Shown: one piece after another, positions 29,969 to 39,640 of the stretch
Numbering within the stretch: the first letter of the stretch is position 1
Layout of the letters: each line of letters starts with the position of its first letter
Assembly (NCBI RefSeq): GCF_000482325.1
Contig: NZ_AXVA01000013.1
Coordinates: forward strand, 62,001-126,000
Origin: Bacillus sp. UNC438CL73TsuS30
GTDB lineage: Bacteria > Bacillota > Bacilli > Bacillales > Cytobacillaceae
Direction of reading: 5' to 3'
Length of the DNA stretch: 64,000 bases
Translations under genes and position numbers: made by a program
The notes under the pieces: model-generated
What the model was told of the DNA's origin: nothing
The model's input: only the letters and a program-made list of their open reading frames with translations
Databases searched by the model: none

Positions 29969-30241
29969 TTATTTTACTGCGTCTTTAAGCGCCTTTCCTG
30001 GCTTAAATGCTGGAACTTTGCTTGCACCAATCTCAATTTCCTCACCAGTTTGAGGGTTGCGACCTTTGCGTGCTGCACGCTCGCGTACTTCAAAGTTACC
30101 AAAACCGATTAATTGAACTTTATCACCGTTTTTCAAAGCATCTAAAATTGAATCAAAAACAGCATCAACTGCTTTGGTAGCATCTTTTTTAGAAAGTTCA
30201 CTTGCTTCAGCTACTGCATTAATTAGTTCTGTCTTGTTCAT
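29969..30241 (-). CDS. hbs: DNA-binding protein HU
   Basis: A 90-residue histone-like dimeric DNA-bending protein. [12 protein letters not shown], the [21 protein letters not shown] beta-arm and [13 protein letters not shown] are diagnostic. The start is ATG 30239-30241, with GGAGGTG 6 bases ahead; the longer open frame includes this ribosome binding site. It has its own promoter and terminator between spoIVA and folE. Confidence 0.97.
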   Translation of the reverse strand: MNKTELINAVAEASELSKKDATKAVDAVFDSILDALKNGDKVQLIGFGNFEVRERAARKGRNPQTGEEIEIGASKVPAFKPGKALKDAVK

Positions 30242-30602
30242 GCCATTCACCTCCTCCCAAAGCAATTATTCAAAAACTCGTAAATAAGGTTACTTATCTA
30301 CATTTCTAAACAGATTTTCCAAATTCTATACGTCATAGTGCGGTTTTATTAACAATTTAATCTTAAATGAATTTTTCTTGTCGTACAATCTATTTTTTTC
30401 GAAAAAACCTTATTATATAAAGGTTTTTAGCACCATAACGTAATTCTGTTAAAAGATTATCATAATCATTTCAGCATATCAAGAAAATTTCATGAAATAA
30501 TGGTAATCTTTTCTTTAAAACAACAAATTTCTACTTTTTTCTCTCTATTTTCTTACAAAATACTACAAAAAAGAAAAAAGACCCCATGCGGAGTCCCTTC
30601 TT
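30242..30602 (-). promoter_or_regulatory. hbs upstream region with sigma-A promoter and a second hairpin
   Basis: This 361-base gap holds the hbs promoter, TTGTAC, 17 bases, TAAGAT (30360-30388). An AAAAACCTT/AAGGTTTTT hairpin with a T run lies at 30402-30429, and the spoIVA terminator lies at the far end. The hairpin could stop transcripts entering from spoIVA. No open frame was supported here. Confidence 0.55.
30570..30597 (-). terminator. Terminator of spoIVA
   Basis: The stem GACTCC-GCAT-GGGGTC is followed by TTTTTTC on the minus strand, directly after the spoIVA stop. Confidence 0.8.
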
Positions 30603-32081
30603 CTAGAGGATAATGGCAATTAAACCGCCTGATCCCTCGTTAATAATTCTCTCTAATGTTTCTTTTAATTTATATCTTGCATTCTCAGGCATTAGTGAAA
30701 GCTTTGCTTGAATCCCTTCTCGAACAATTGAGCTTAGTGACCTGCCGAATATATCAGAATTCCAAATCGATAGAGGATCATCCTCGAAGTCTTGCATTAG
30801 ATAACGGACCAGTTCTTCACTTTGCTTTTCAGTACCAATGATCGGGGCAAACTCTGATTCAACATCAACCTTAATCATATGAATAGAAGGTGCAACAGCT
30901 CTCAGCCTTACTCCAAACCGGGCACCTTGACGGATAATTTCCGGCTCTTCAAGACTCATGTCTGAAAGCGTAGGTGAGGCGATACCATAACCTGTTTGCT
31001 TCACCATTTTCAATGCATCAGAGATATGGTCATATTCCGCTTTTGCATGTGCAAAATCTTGCATAAGTTCAAGAAGATGGTCTTTACCCCTAATTTCTAC
31101 ACCGACGATTTCTTTTAAAATATCATCATATAACTCATCTGGAGCGAATAAGTCAATTTCTGCAACCCCTTGCCCCATCTCAATCCCCGCTAATCCTGCA
31201 CGGTCAATAAAATCATATTCACTGAATTGTTGCACGACCCTGTCAACATCTCTTAATCTCTTGATATCTTTAACGGTATCTTTTACTGCCTCCTGATAAC
31301 TCTCGCGGAGCCAGTGATTCTCCCTTAAGACCATCACCCAGCTTGGCAGGTTTACATTCACCTCAAGGACTGGGAACTCATACAAGGCTTCACGAAGAAC
31401 ATTGAGTACATCACTGTCCCTCATGCTTTCTACACTCATTGCAATGACAGGAATGTCATATTTTTCAGCAAGGCTCGACCGAAGTGTTTCTGTACTCGGG
31501 TGGTAAGGCTGAGCACTGTTGACAACCATTATAAACGGTTTGCCGACTTCCTTTAATTCCTCAACGACTCTTTCTTCCGCCTCGATGTAGTTGCTTCTTG
31601 GGATTTCACCAATTGTTCCATCTGTAGTGACAACAACCCCGATGGTTGAATGTTCTTGAATAACCTTCCTTGTTCCAATTTCAGCTGCTTCATGAAATGG
31701 AATCGGTTCTTCATACCAAGGAGTGGTAATCATTCGAGGCCCATTTTCATCCTCATAACCTTTCGCACCTGGCACCGTATAACCAACACAATCCACAAGC
31801 CTTATATTAACATCCAAACCATCATCAACATGAACTGTCGCTGCTTGATTTGGAACAAATTTCGGCTCTGTTGTCATGATTGTTTTGCCGGCAGAACTCT
31901 GTGGAAGTTCATCTTGAGCACGGGATCTGTCAGCCTCGTTGTTTATATTCGGTAAAACAACCAGTTCCATAAATTTTTTAATGAATGTTGATTTCCCTGT
32001 CCGTACCGCTCCTACGACCCCTAAATAAATATCACCGCCGGTTCTCTCGGCAATATCTTTAAAAATATCAACCTTTTCCAA
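30603..32081 (-). CDS. spoIVA: Stage IV sporulation protein A (coat morphogenetic ATPase)
   Basis: SpoIVA polymerises on the forespore surface with ATP hydrolysis to form the base layer of the spore coat. The 492-residue protein has a P-loop, GAVRTGKSTFIKKF, near residue 24, a TRAFAC-GTPase-like LVDCVGYTVPGA switch region, and the conserved C terminus ending GGLIAIIL. It shows that the organism makes endospores. A candidate sigma-E promoter lies upstream. Confidence 0.97.
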   Translation of the reverse strand: MEKVDIFKDIAERTGGDIYLGVVGAVRTGKSTFIKKFMELVVLPNINNEADRSRAQDELPQSSAGKTIMTTEPKFVPNQAATVHVDDGLDVNIRLVDCVGYTVPGAKGYEDENGPRMITTPWYEEPIPFHEAAEIGTRKVIQEHSTIGVVVTTDGTIGEIPRSNYIEAEERVVEELKEVGKPFIMVVNSAQPYHPSTETLRSSLAEKYDIPVIAMSVESMRDSDVLNVLREALYEFPVLEVNVNLPSWVMVLRENHWLRESYQEAVKDTVKDIKRLRDVDRVVQQFSEYDFIDRAGLAGIEMGQGVAEIDLFAPDELYDDILKEIVGVEIRGKDHLLELMQDFAHAKAEYDHISDALKMVKQTGYGIASPTLSDMSLEEPEIIRQGARFGVRLRAVAPSIHMIKVDVESEFAPIIGTEKQSEELVRYLMQDFEDDPLSIWNSDIFGRSLSSIVREGIQAKLSLMPENARYKLKETLERIINEGSGGLIAIIL

Positions 32082-32143
32082 GTGATCCCCTCCCGATCAT
32101 AGACTAAAGTGGGATAATATTATCCATCTAGGTATTTTTGGAC

Positions 32144-32173
32144 AGTATATGTTTATGACGTTGTCCTATATTG
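32144..32173 (-). promoter_or_regulatory. Candidate sigma-E promoter of spoIVA
   Basis: CAATATA, 15 bases, CATATACT on the minus strand, near the sigma-E pattern, with a UTR of about 55 bases. A perfect palindrome, GGATAATATTATCC, lies in the UTR at 32111-32124. The rest of the 319-base gap (32082-32400) holds only the yphF terminator side and no supported gene. Confidence 0.4.
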
Positions 32174-32337
32174 TTATGACACTTTTTTAAAAATTTTTTA
32201 CCCCCCTATTCAAAATTCAGTGCTTTAAAGGTATGTGTCGTGTCTGAACGGTTTGGATCAAGTGAGGGTTTCGAATAAAGATACAGCTATCATGTCGGCG
32301 TTATCCTTATTGGGATAGATTTTGTTAACCTATTAAC

Positions 32338-32384
32338 CTAAAAAACCCTTCTCCTACAATATATTTCGCAAGAAAAGGGTTATG
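32338..32384 (-). terminator. Terminator of yphE-yphF
   Basis: AACCCTT.../...AAGGGTT stem followed by a T run on the minus strand, 20-60 bases after yphF. Confidence 0.65.
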
Positions 32385-32400
32385 ACAATTTAATATTATC

Positions 32401-33126
32401 TTATTTATTCATGAATTTGGTTTCCAGAAAAACAGGCTCTTTTGTTTTAGAATCCACCGTATAGGGTAATGAATAGGCCGGAACAAACATGGAGTTGTTC
32501 ACGAGAATGGAGCGAATGTCCTCCCCAGGTTTAAAGTTTTTTTTCGTTTTCTTCAGCGCCTGATATAAATCAGCCCGGTAATCTACATAGACCTCTGCAT
32601 TTCCGGTGATGACAAGAGGAAGATTTTGATTTGAATATGGACTGACTACAGATGGCGGACTTTCAAGACCCAACTTTTTATAATCCAGGGTATACACGTT
32701 ATTTGCAATACTTTCTTTATAGGGCGGATATCCCTTTGTTTTAATTCTTAAATTAATGTCCCGAAGAGTTTCTGCCATCCTTAAATCCAACAATTTTACG
32801 GTTGGTTTTTTTTCAACATCCACGAGCACATACTGAAAAATCCCGCCATTTTCAAAAGCATTTCCCGGAGGCTCAGCCATGTACTTCGGCGATATTTTTT
32901 TAAAATCAATCGGATACTTTAAATATATTGGGGTATTGGCTTCCCTTGTTTTAATTGGCAGAATGCCGCCATTTTCCTTCTGAAAAGAATCCACAGCTGA
33001 TTGAACTGCCTGAATTTGATCTTTATAAGGGATTTGATTCTTTGCTAGTTTTTCATTTGGGTACATGCACCCTGATAAAAAAATAGCCGTAAACACAAAA
33101 ACGCAGCCTAGCATGAGCCGTTTCAT
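32401..33126 (-). CDS. yphF: Lipoprotein YphF (DUF3939-type)
   Basis: The 241-residue protein has a lipoprotein signal with lipobox LSGC (Cys20), then MYPNEKLAKNQIPYKDQIQAVQS. The mature part is soluble and has no catalytic motif I recognise. It sits between yphE and spoIVA as in B. subtilis. The function is unknown; a role in sporulation has been assumed only from context. Confidence 0.82.
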   Translation of the reverse strand: MKRLMLGCVFVFTAIFLSGCMYPNEKLAKNQIPYKDQIQAVQSAVDSFQKENGGILPIKTREANTPIYLKYPIDFKKISPKYMAEPPGNAFENGGIFQYVLVDVEKKPTVKLLDLRMAETLRDINLRIKTKGYPPYKESIANNVYTLDYKKLGLESPPSVVSPYSNQNLPLVITGNAEVYVDYRADLYQALKKTKKNFKPGEDIRSILVNNSMFVPAYSLPYTVDSKTKEPVFLETKFMNK

Positions 33127-33159
33127 ACAATCACCTTTATTTTATGTAATAAGAATAAT

Positions 33160-33345
33160 TTAAGTAAATAAAACGATAAATAAAATAATTCCCGCAATAA
33201 TCATAAATAAATAAGCTAGAATTGCTGTAATTGCCCGAAAAATCCCTTTTAATTTATAGCGGCTAAGATAAATGGTGAAAATCGCTAAGAACATTAAGGC
33301 GATTCCGGCAACAGAAATCCACATTTTAAGCATTCCAGGTGACAA
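33160..33345 (-). CDS. yphE: Small membrane protein YphE (DUF2768)
   Basis: A 61-residue protein with two hydrophobic segments (about residues 8-26 and 34-58) separated by a basic loop, YLSRYKLKGIFR. The start is TTG 33343-33345 with GGGGGAG 6 bases ahead. Position and size match B. subtilis YphE; the function is unknown. Confidence 0.8.
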   Translation of the reverse strand: MSPGMLKMWISVAGIALMFLAIFTIYLSRYKLKGIFRAITAILAYLFMIIAGIILFIVLFT

Positions 33346-33372
33346 AAATAACTCCCCCTTTTACCGTAGGTT

Positions 33373-33381
33373 ATTATACCA
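33373..33381 (-). promoter_or_regulatory. Extended -10 promoter of yphE-yphF
   Basis: TGGTATAAT on the minus strand, lying just after the gpsA terminator. Confidence 0.45.
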
Positions 33382-33390
33382 TAGTCCAAT

Positions 33391-33432
33391 AAAAAAACTG
33401 AAGTAAAGAGGGGCGAATTCTTTACTTCAGTC
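33391..33432 (-). terminator. Terminator of der-gpsA
   Basis: A perfect 13-bp stem, ACTGAAGTAAAGA/TCTTTACTTCAGT, is followed by seven T on the minus strand. It lies about 130 bases after the gpsA stop. Confidence 0.85.
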
Positions 33433-33560
33433 ATTTAGACTAAAATAACCCATACTCCAGCTTCATACTACCATTGTTCTTCGTTGCATTGTATGCTGAC
33501 ATATTAAAAAGCGTATCATCGGACACCTATTTTTTTAGTCAAAAATGCACATTTTTAGTT

Positions 33561-34610
33561 TTAATCATGTCTTTCGTCTAAAATATTTGTCAGGTCTTCC
33601 ATTTCCGGTTTTTTTCCACGGCCCATTAAGATATCAACGCCGTCCTTTGCGTTTTTGCCGTTGAACAAGACATCATATAATGCGAAGGTGATTGGCATAA
33701 CGACATCGTATTTTTTTGCGAGCTGATACGCTGCTTTTGTTGTCCTTACTCCTTCTACCACCATTCCCATATTGTCGAGAACTTCATCAAGTGTTTTCCC
33801 CTTACCAAGAAGATTCCCAGCACGCCAGTTCCTCGAATGAACACTTGTACAAGTAACGATTAAATCTCCAATACCCGCTAAACCGGAAAACGTTAGTGGA
33901 TTTGCCCCCATTTTCGTTCCTAAACGGGCAATTTCCGCAAGGCCTCTGGTGATTAATGCTGCTTTGGCATTATCTCCATAACCTAGTCCGTCCGTAATCC
34001 CTGCCGCGAGCGCAATTATATTTTTTAAGGCGCCGCCTATTTCTACACCAATTAAATCGGAATTGGTGTAGACCCTAAAATTATTATTAATGAATAAATC
34101 TTGAATTTTTCCAGCCATCTCCATATTTTTCGATGATACGGTCACGGTTGTTGGATGGCGTAAACTGACTTCCTCAGCATGGCTTGGACCGGAAAGTACC
34201 ACAACATCCCTTAAAAACTCTTTCGGCATTTCTTCTTCAATTATTTCAGTTATTCTCATTAGCGAGTCAGGTTCAATCCCTTTGCTCACATGGGCAATAA
34301 TAAATGGATTTTTTGCAACCGAAGCGATTTTTCCAATGACTTCGCGAATTGCCTTTGTCGGCACAGCTAAAATAATTGTTTCAACACCTGATAATGAGTC
34401 ACTCAAAGAAGCATAACCTACAATCAACTCCGGCAGATTGATACCCGGTAAATATTTTTTATTTGTATGAAATTGATTGATTTCTGTGACTTGATTTTCG
34501 TTATGACTCCACAAACGGACATGGTGACCATTATCGGCTAGAACCAATGCCAAAGCTGTTCCCCAGCTGCCTGCACCTAAAACAGCGATGGTTTCAGTTT
34601 TTTGCTCCAT
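33561..34610 (-). CDS. gpsA: Glycerol-3-phosphate dehydrogenase [NAD(P)+]
   Basis: Makes sn-glycerol-3-phosphate from dihydroxyacetone phosphate for phospholipid synthesis. The N-terminal Rossmann motif is [12 protein letters not shown]; the catalytic lysine lies in [15 protein letters not shown], and the [14 protein letters not shown] segment is typical. It has 349 residues and lies 18 bases after der. Confidence 0.96.
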   Translation of the reverse strand: MEQKTETIAVLGAGSWGTALALVLADNGHHVRLWSHNENQVTEINQFHTNKKYLPGINLPELIVGYASLSDSLSGVETIILAVPTKAIREVIGKIASVAKNPFIIAHVSKGIEPDSLMRITEIIEEEMPKEFLRDVVVLSGPSHAEEVSLRHPTTVTVSSKNMEMAGKIQDLFINNNFRVYTNSDLIGVEIGGALKNIIALAAGITDGLGYGDNAKAALITRGLAEIARLGTKMGANPLTFSGLAGIGDLIVTCTSVHSRNWRAGNLLGKGKTLDEVLDNMGMVVEGVRTTKAAYQLAKKYDVVMPITFALYDVLFNGKNAKDGVDILMGRGKKPEMEDLTNILDERHD

Positions 34611-34628
34611 TTACTACACCGGCCTTTC

Positions 34629-35939
34629 TTATTTTCTTTCTCTGGCAAAGATTTTTATCGGTGTTCCTTCGAATCCAAAAGCATCGCGAATTCGATTCTC
34701 CAGGAAACGCTCATATGAAAAATGCAATAGCTCGGGTTCGTTGACAAAGATAACAAAGGTCGGCGGCTTAACAGCAACCTGGGTTGCATAATATATTTTC
34801 AGGCGTCTGCCTTTGTCTGTTGGGGTTGGATTCATTGCAACTGCATCCATGATAATATCATTTAACACACTAGTATCAACGCGCATTGAATGATTTTCAC
34901 TGGCCAAATTAATCATTGGCAATAAGGTATGGATCCGCTTTTTGGTTTTAGCAGATAAAAAGACGATTGGTGCATAACTTAAGAATAGGAAATGTTCCCT
35001 TATTTTTTGTTCAAGCTCTTTCATAGTCTTTTCATCTTTTTCAACAGCGTCCCATTTATTGACGACAATAACAACTGCTCGTCCCGCTTCATGAGCATAC
35101 CCGGCAATTTTCTTGTCCTGTTCAATGATTCCTTCTTCCGCATTTAAAACGACTAAGACAACATCGGAACGTTCAATCGCCCTTAGTGCCCTTAGGACAC
35201 TGTATTTCTCGGTACTTTCATAAACCTTACCTTTTTTACGCATACCCGCCGTATCAATAATGACATATTTCTCGTCGTTATATGTATAGGGTGAATCTAC
35301 TGCATCCCGTGTTGTACCAGCAATATCACTGACAATAACACGGTCTTCTCCTAATATAGCATTAACCAAGGAGGATTTCCCAACATTAGGACGTCCAATT
35401 AATGAAAACTTAATGACATCCGCACCATAATCATCTCCACTGTCTTTTGGAAAGTGTTTTGCTGCAGCGTCTAATAAATCACCAAGTCCCAGACCATGTG
35501 AGCCGGAAACCGGAATAGGTTCACCAAAACCCAATGCATAAAAGTCATAAATTTGTTCCCGCATTTCGGGATTATCAATTTTATTTACACCTAAAACAAT
35601 CGGTTTTTTTGATTTATAGAGGATTTTCGCTACTTCTTCATCCGCAGCAGTTACCCCTTCTCTTCCGTTAGTTAAAAAAATGATAACATCGGCTTCATCA
35701 ATCGCTACTTCTGCCTGTTGGCGAATTTGCTCCAAGAAAGGCTCATCACCGATGTCAATCCCTCCAGTATCAATGACATTAAAATCATGATTCAGCCATT
35801 CACCAGAACTATAAATACGGTCCCTTGTCACGCCTGGGATATCTTCTACAATCGAAACACGTTCACCGACAATGCGGTTAAAAATAGTGGACTTACCTAC
35901 ATTGGGACGGCCCACAATGGCAATAACCGGTTTTACCAT
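34629..35939 (-). CDS. der: Ribosome-associated GTPase Der (EngA)
   Basis: An essential tandem-domain GTPase for 50S subunit assembly. Two G1 motifs (GRPNVGKST near residue 10 and GRPNVGKSS near residue 183), two DTxG motifs (DTGGID, DTAGMR), two NKxD motifs (NKID, NKWD), and a C-terminal KH-like domain are all visible. 436 residues, the usual length. Confidence 0.97.
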   Translation of the reverse strand: MVKPVIAIVGRPNVGKSTIFNRIVGERVSIVEDIPGVTRDRIYSSGEWLNHDFNVIDTGGIDIGDEPFLEQIRQQAEVAIDEADVIIFLTNGREGVTAADEEVAKILYKSKKPIVLGVNKIDNPEMREQIYDFYALGFGEPIPVSGSHGLGLGDLLDAAAKHFPKDSGDDYGADVIKFSLIGRPNVGKSSLVNAILGEDRVIVSDIAGTTRDAVDSPYTYNDEKYVIIDTAGMRKKGKVYESTEKYSVLRALRAIERSDVVLVVLNAEEGIIEQDKKIAGYAHEAGRAVVIVVNKWDAVEKDEKTMKELEQKIREHFLFLSYAPIVFLSAKTKKRIHTLLPMINLASENHSMRVDTSVLNDIIMDAVAMNPTPTDKGRRLKIYYATQVAVKPPTFVIFVNEPELLHFSYERFLENRIRDAFGFEGTPIKIFARERK

Positions 35940-36039
35940 TTACATTCCCATCCTTTCCAATATATAATCAACAACTTATTTATGTTTAATTCTCTAAGCA
36001 ATATACTCAGGCCAAATCATTCAGTAATAAGTGCTAATG

Positions 36040-36068
36040 ATAAAACCCTTCTATCCATGAGAAGGGCC
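36040..36068 (-). terminator. Terminator of yphA
   Basis: CCCTTCT-CATGGAT-AGAAGGG followed by TTTTAT on the minus strand, 55-80 bases after yphA. Confidence 0.6.
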
Positions 36069-36122
36069 AACTTAATTAGTTTAACAAATGTTAATCCTTT
36101 CCCGCAACGGAAACCTCCGAGG

Positions 36123-36731
36123 TCAAGATGATTTTTGCTTTGCTTTTTCAGTAAAGTTAAAATGATTTTGAAATATCGCACCTGCATTTTCAAAAAAGCT
36201 CCATCCAACAAGCAAAAAGCTGATTAAAGTACAAACATCAAGATAGGCTAATGCACCAATTGAGTATGGAAAATGATATTTATTTAAAATAAACGCATAT
36301 AAGAATTCTCCTTGCATCGTTCCATTTACAACAATTAATAATCTTCCTCTGAGTGTTTTTTGCAGAATAATGGCTAAATACCCCAATAGAATTCCCATCA
36401 TCCATTCCTTTTTAATAATAATCCAAATCGGATCGAAAATTTCAAACAAATGAAAGGTAACATACGCAATTCCCATAATATAGGAACAAATAAAAAAATA
36501 GATAATTGCTCTAAGCTTTTCCTTACTAATCATTATAAAGGTAAGACTTAAAATGAATACACCGCTTGCATAGATTTCGATATTTCCTAGCTTATAATGA
36601 GTAGTTGAAAGAATAATGACGAGTAAAATGGCTGCAGCTAATTTTAGACGATATGGATTCTGCTTTTTTAAAAAGAAAGTTAGATAGACCCAAAAAGACC
36701 AGCAAATCCAATAAAATATAGAGCCTTCCAC
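36123..36731 (-). CDS. yphA: Polytopic membrane protein YphA
   Basis: About 202 residues with six hydrophobic segments and a short charged tail. The frame could begin at GTG 36740, but that codon overlaps the AGGAGGTG site. GTG 36729-36731, 6 bases downstream of it, is the better start. The match to B. subtilis YphA rests on position and character; the function is unknown. seaA, which separates yphA and der there, is absent. Confidence 0.75.
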   Translation of the reverse strand: MEGSIFYWICWSFWVYLTFFLKKQNPYRLKLAAAILLVIILSTTHYKLGNIEIYASGVFILSLTFIMISKEKLRAIIYFFICSYIMGIAYVTFHLFEIFDPIWIIIKKEWMMGILLGYLAIILQKTLRGRLLIVVNGTMQGEFLYAFILNKYHFPYSIGALAYLDVCTLISFLLVGWSFFENAGAIFQNHFNFTEKAKQKSS

Positions 36732-36840
36732 CTTTACCACCTCCTATTATCTTCATTATTGGTTAATCCTATGTATTTTCATACTAACCTGCATAATCTT
36801 TACCTAGTGATTCATCTTATAAAGAGGAGGTGTAGAGAGA

Positions 36841-36984
36841 ATGGGAAAAGACCGTCAAGAAAAAAAACTAAAGGCAAGCAGAAGAGTGGAATCTGACAGG
36901 GATCAAGCATTGCATTACCCTGGTGCCACCAAATTACAAAGCCCTGAAGAGGCTAGGAGTTTAAACGACTCCAAATATGATTAA
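36841..36984 (+). CDS. ypzI: Small protein YpzI
   Basis: A 47-residue basic, hydrophilic protein (MGKDRQEKKLKASRRVESD ... ALHYPGATKLQ ... NDSKYD). It starts at ATG 36841, preceded by GAGGAGGTG, and ends at TAA 36982-36984. Sequence and location next to yphA fit the YpzI family of spore formers. The function is unknown. It marks the left edge of the accessory block. Confidence 0.82.
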   Translation: MGKDRQEKKLKASRRVESDRDQALHYPGATKLQSPEEARSLNDSKYD

Positions 36985-36993
36985 ATTAAAGTA

Positions 36994-37038
36994 AAAAAGC
37001 ATCAATGGACATTTTTCTTGTCCGATGATGCTTTCCTT
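36994..37038. terminator. Bidirectional terminator between ypzI and the first dehydrogenase gene
   Basis: AAAGCATCA..GGAC-loop-GTCC..TGATGCTTT with A and T runs on the two sides, between convergent genes. Confidence 0.75.
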
Positions 37039-37050
37039 TATTATTGAATT

Positions 37051-38055
37051 TTAAACTACACGATTAAAATTGTTTAATGCTTCTTGGTTTAAGACTTTAA
37101 CTAAAGGCCTGCCGGCTACACCATCAATAATATTTTGGCATGTTTTATGTTTTAATTCCCTTAGAGCATCATCCGAAATATATCCGGAATGCGGCGTAAT
37201 ATAAACCTGATCCAAACTTAGCAGTGGATCGTTTGGATCAGGTGGTTCATTCAACAGTACATCCAAGCCAGCACCAGCAATATGTCCTTCTACTATAGCT
37301 TGATACAAATCCTCTTCATTAATAAGCCCGCCCCGGCTGGTGTTGACAATAAAAGACCCCTTAGGCATCTGTTTTAGTTGTTCGTACCCAATGATGTTCT
37401 TATTTTCCGGTTTAAAAGGTATATGCAAACTTAAGATAGTCGATTGGCTTAACAATTCGTTAAACGAAACTGATTCCACCGTGTATTTTGAAAATATTTC
37501 TTTAGGCACACTAGGAGCATAGGTAATCAAGCGAACTCCAAACGGTTTAAGTTTTTCAGCCACTCTGCGGGCAATTTTGCCAAACCCGAGAAAGCCTACA
37601 GTATTTGTACTAAAGCGCTGAATCGGAAGGGTATCCATCGGATCCCATTTTCCTTCTTTTACTTGTCTATTATAAGCTGGGAAACGCCTAGTAACCGTTA
37701 ACATGTGGGCAATGGTTTGGTCTGAAACCTCTTCAGAGCAAAATTCAGGCACATGGGTGACTTTTATTCCTTTTCTTGTGGCTGCTTCTAAATCAATTGT
37801 GTTATATCCAACTGATGAGGCTGTAATCACACGGCAAAAATCCAGCTTTTCTATTAAATCTTCATAGCAGGGAAACCCCACTTGGACGATAACTCCATCC
37901 GCATATGGGGCATAAATCGGCCATTCCGCATCCAAAGTTTCGAACCGTGTAACTTTAACATCAAAACCATTTCGTTCAAGGATTGCCCTCTCAACACTGT
38001 GATCAATCCACTCATCATCAAGTATCCAAGCCAAATATTTTCCATTTTTCAACAT
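37051..38055 (-). CDS. D-2-hydroxyacid dehydrogenase, CtBP-like (module 1)
   Basis: An NAD(P)-dependent D-isomer-specific 2-hydroxyacid dehydrogenase of 334 residues. The Rossmann motif is GFLGFGKIARRVAEKL, with alanine in place of the last glycine. The catalytic triad is present: Arg in NTSRGGLINEEDL, Glu in LLNEPPDP, His in ITPHSGY. The position after the second Rossmann strand reads ITYAPS, with no acidic residue, which allows NADP. The substrate is unknown. ATG 38053-38055 follows AAGGGGGTGGGT. It is paired with an aminotransferase 12 bases upstream; a second, paralogous pair lies at 41.1-43.2 kb. Confidence 0.85.
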   Translation of the reverse strand: MLKNGKYLAWILDDEWIDHSVERAILERNGFDVKVTRFETLDAEWPIYAPYADGVIVQVGFPCYEDLIEKLDFCRVITASSVGYNTIDLEAATRKGIKVTHVPEFCSEEVSDQTIAHMLTVTRRFPAYNRQVKEGKWDPMDTLPIQRFSTNTVGFLGFGKIARRVAEKLKPFGVRLITYAPSVPKEIFSKYTVESVSFNELLSQSTILSLHIPFKPENKNIIGYEQLKQMPKGSFIVNTSRGGLINEEDLYQAIVEGHIAGAGLDVLLNEPPDPNDPLLSLDQVYITPHSGYISDDALRELKHKTCQNIIDGVAGRPLVKVLNQEALNNFNRVV

Positions 38056-38067
38056 ACCCACCCCCTT

Positions 38068-39180
38068 TTATACATGGTTTGGAGCTTGGCGGCTAATTTC
38101 CTGCAACGCCTTGATAAGTTTTTCATTGTTTGCTGCTGAACCAATACTAATCCGAGCGAAAGTTGGGAACCCCCAGGCTGCACAAGGTCGAATAATAAGG
38201 CCTTCATGGAATAGTTCTTTTGCCACTTTCGACGTATCCTGTTTCATATCGATAAATAAAAAGTTTGTATGCGTTTCTTCAACATTAAATCCAAGAGAAC
38301 GGAATTCATTTATCAATTTTTTCATTTCTTTTCTGTTTTCAACCAATGTCTTTTCTGTATATTCAACATCCTCAAGAGCTGCAATTGCACCAGCTTCAGC
38401 TACGCGATTACATGCAAACGGTTCACGGACCATTTGCAGAGGTCTAATCAAATCTCCTTTTGCCATTGCATAGCCAACTCTCATTCCTGCCAAACCATAC
38501 AATTTCGAAAAGGTACGAATTGTAATGACTGGATATCCTTCTTGAATATACTCTACCCCAGTTGAATAATTAGGTATTGAAATAAATTCCCCATATGCCT
38601 CATCTAAAACAGCTACGACATGTTTCGGTAACCGACTGAAAAACGCCCTAAGTTCCTTTTCATCTACTATTGTTCCTGTTGGATTATTAGGGTTACAAAT
38701 AATGACTAACTTTGTTTTCTCATTAATGGCACCAAGTATTGCCTCAAGATCAAACTTGTGATCAAACGTAGTCGGAATCTCTACAGGAATTCCTCCAACT
38801 AGTAAAGTGTTTTTATTATATTCAGAGAAGGTAGGAGTACAATAAACCACCTCTTCACCTGGATCAACGTATGAGGCAATTACTAGATTAATAATATTGT
38901 CTGCTCCATTTGCAATCACGTAATTTTCCGGATCAAGTCCATGCAGGTTTCCAAGTTTTTGACGAAGCGCAAGACAAGTCAAATCCGGATAATAATGACT
39001 TTCAAGAACAGCGTTTTGCATCGCTGCAATCGCTTTTTGTGACGGCCCAAGTGGATTTTCATTTGTTGCTAGTCGAATTACTTCTTTTATTTTTGCTTGG
39101 TGTTCTGCATCTTTTACAGCTTGTCCGGGAATATACGGATCTAAATTTCTTACACTATCACGCCATAAATTTTCTGACAT
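38068..39180 (-). CDS. HisC-like PLP aminotransferase (module 1)
   Basis: A 370-residue class I/II aminotransferase related to histidinol-phosphate and aromatic aminotransferases. LATNENPLGPS, IICNPNNPTGTI, AVLDEAYGEF and the PLP lysine in RTFSKLYGLAGMRVGYA are present. It is not the pathway hisC, which lies in the aro cluster. The adjoining 2-hydroxyacid dehydrogenase suggests that its 2-oxo acid product is reduced to a hydroxy acid, or the reverse. GGAGG lies 8 bases before the ATG. It is divergent from the permease. Confidence 0.85.
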   Translation of the reverse strand: MSENLWRDSVRNLDPYIPGQAVKDAEHQAKIKEVIRLATNENPLGPSQKAIAAMQNAVLESHYYPDLTCLALRQKLGNLHGLDPENYVIANGADNIINLVIASYVDPGEEVVYCTPTFSEYNKNTLLVGGIPVEIPTTFDHKFDLEAILGAINEKTKLVIICNPNNPTGTIVDEKELRAFFSRLPKHVVAVLDEAYGEFISIPNYSTGVEYIQEGYPVITIRTFSKLYGLAGMRVGYAMAKGDLIRPLQMVREPFACNRVAEAGAIAALEDVEYTEKTLVENRKEMKKLINEFRSLGFNVEETHTNFLFIDMKQDTSKVAKELFHEGLIIRPCAAWGFPTFARISIGSAANNEKLIKALQEISRQAPNHV

Positions 39181-39640
39181 TGTTAATTCCTCCTAGATAG
39201 ATATTCATTAATAAAAATCATTCACTTTGGTTGAAAGTTACTAATATAAAAGAGTGGTAAACTCAAAAATATTTTACACAATATTCAGAATTAGGCTAAG
39301 TCATTTTTTGATAACTACTAAAAAAATACACAATAAAACAAAAAATTAGACTGCTTGATTGACATGACCGAATAAACATAAAAAACCCCCTCGATTTGGA
39401 CTTTTCTATTAAACACGTTAACAAAACAAAAAAGTACAACTTTTCATAAAAATAGGTAGTTACTGGTTAACAAACATTAAGATAGTATTAAGAAGATTCA
39501 CAAAATTGTTTAAATTAGTAGAGGGAAGGATGGGATAATTAAAATTTACTAAACTGTTGAGGTTGATCAAAAAGTATTTTTTATTGGTTCGTGTAGAGTT
39601 TATCTACTATTACCAACGTAAAAAGGGGGAAAATTGAATA
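39181..39640. promoter_or_regulatory. Divergent intergenic region between aminotransferase 1 and the permease
   Basis: A 460-base AT-rich gap that must hold two divergent promoters. I see no convincing -35/-10 pair. GTTAACAAA occurs twice in direct orientation (39417-39425 and 39466-39474), a possible regulator site. AAAAAGGGGGAAAA before the permease ATG is its ribosome binding site. No open frame was supported. Confidence 0.35.
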
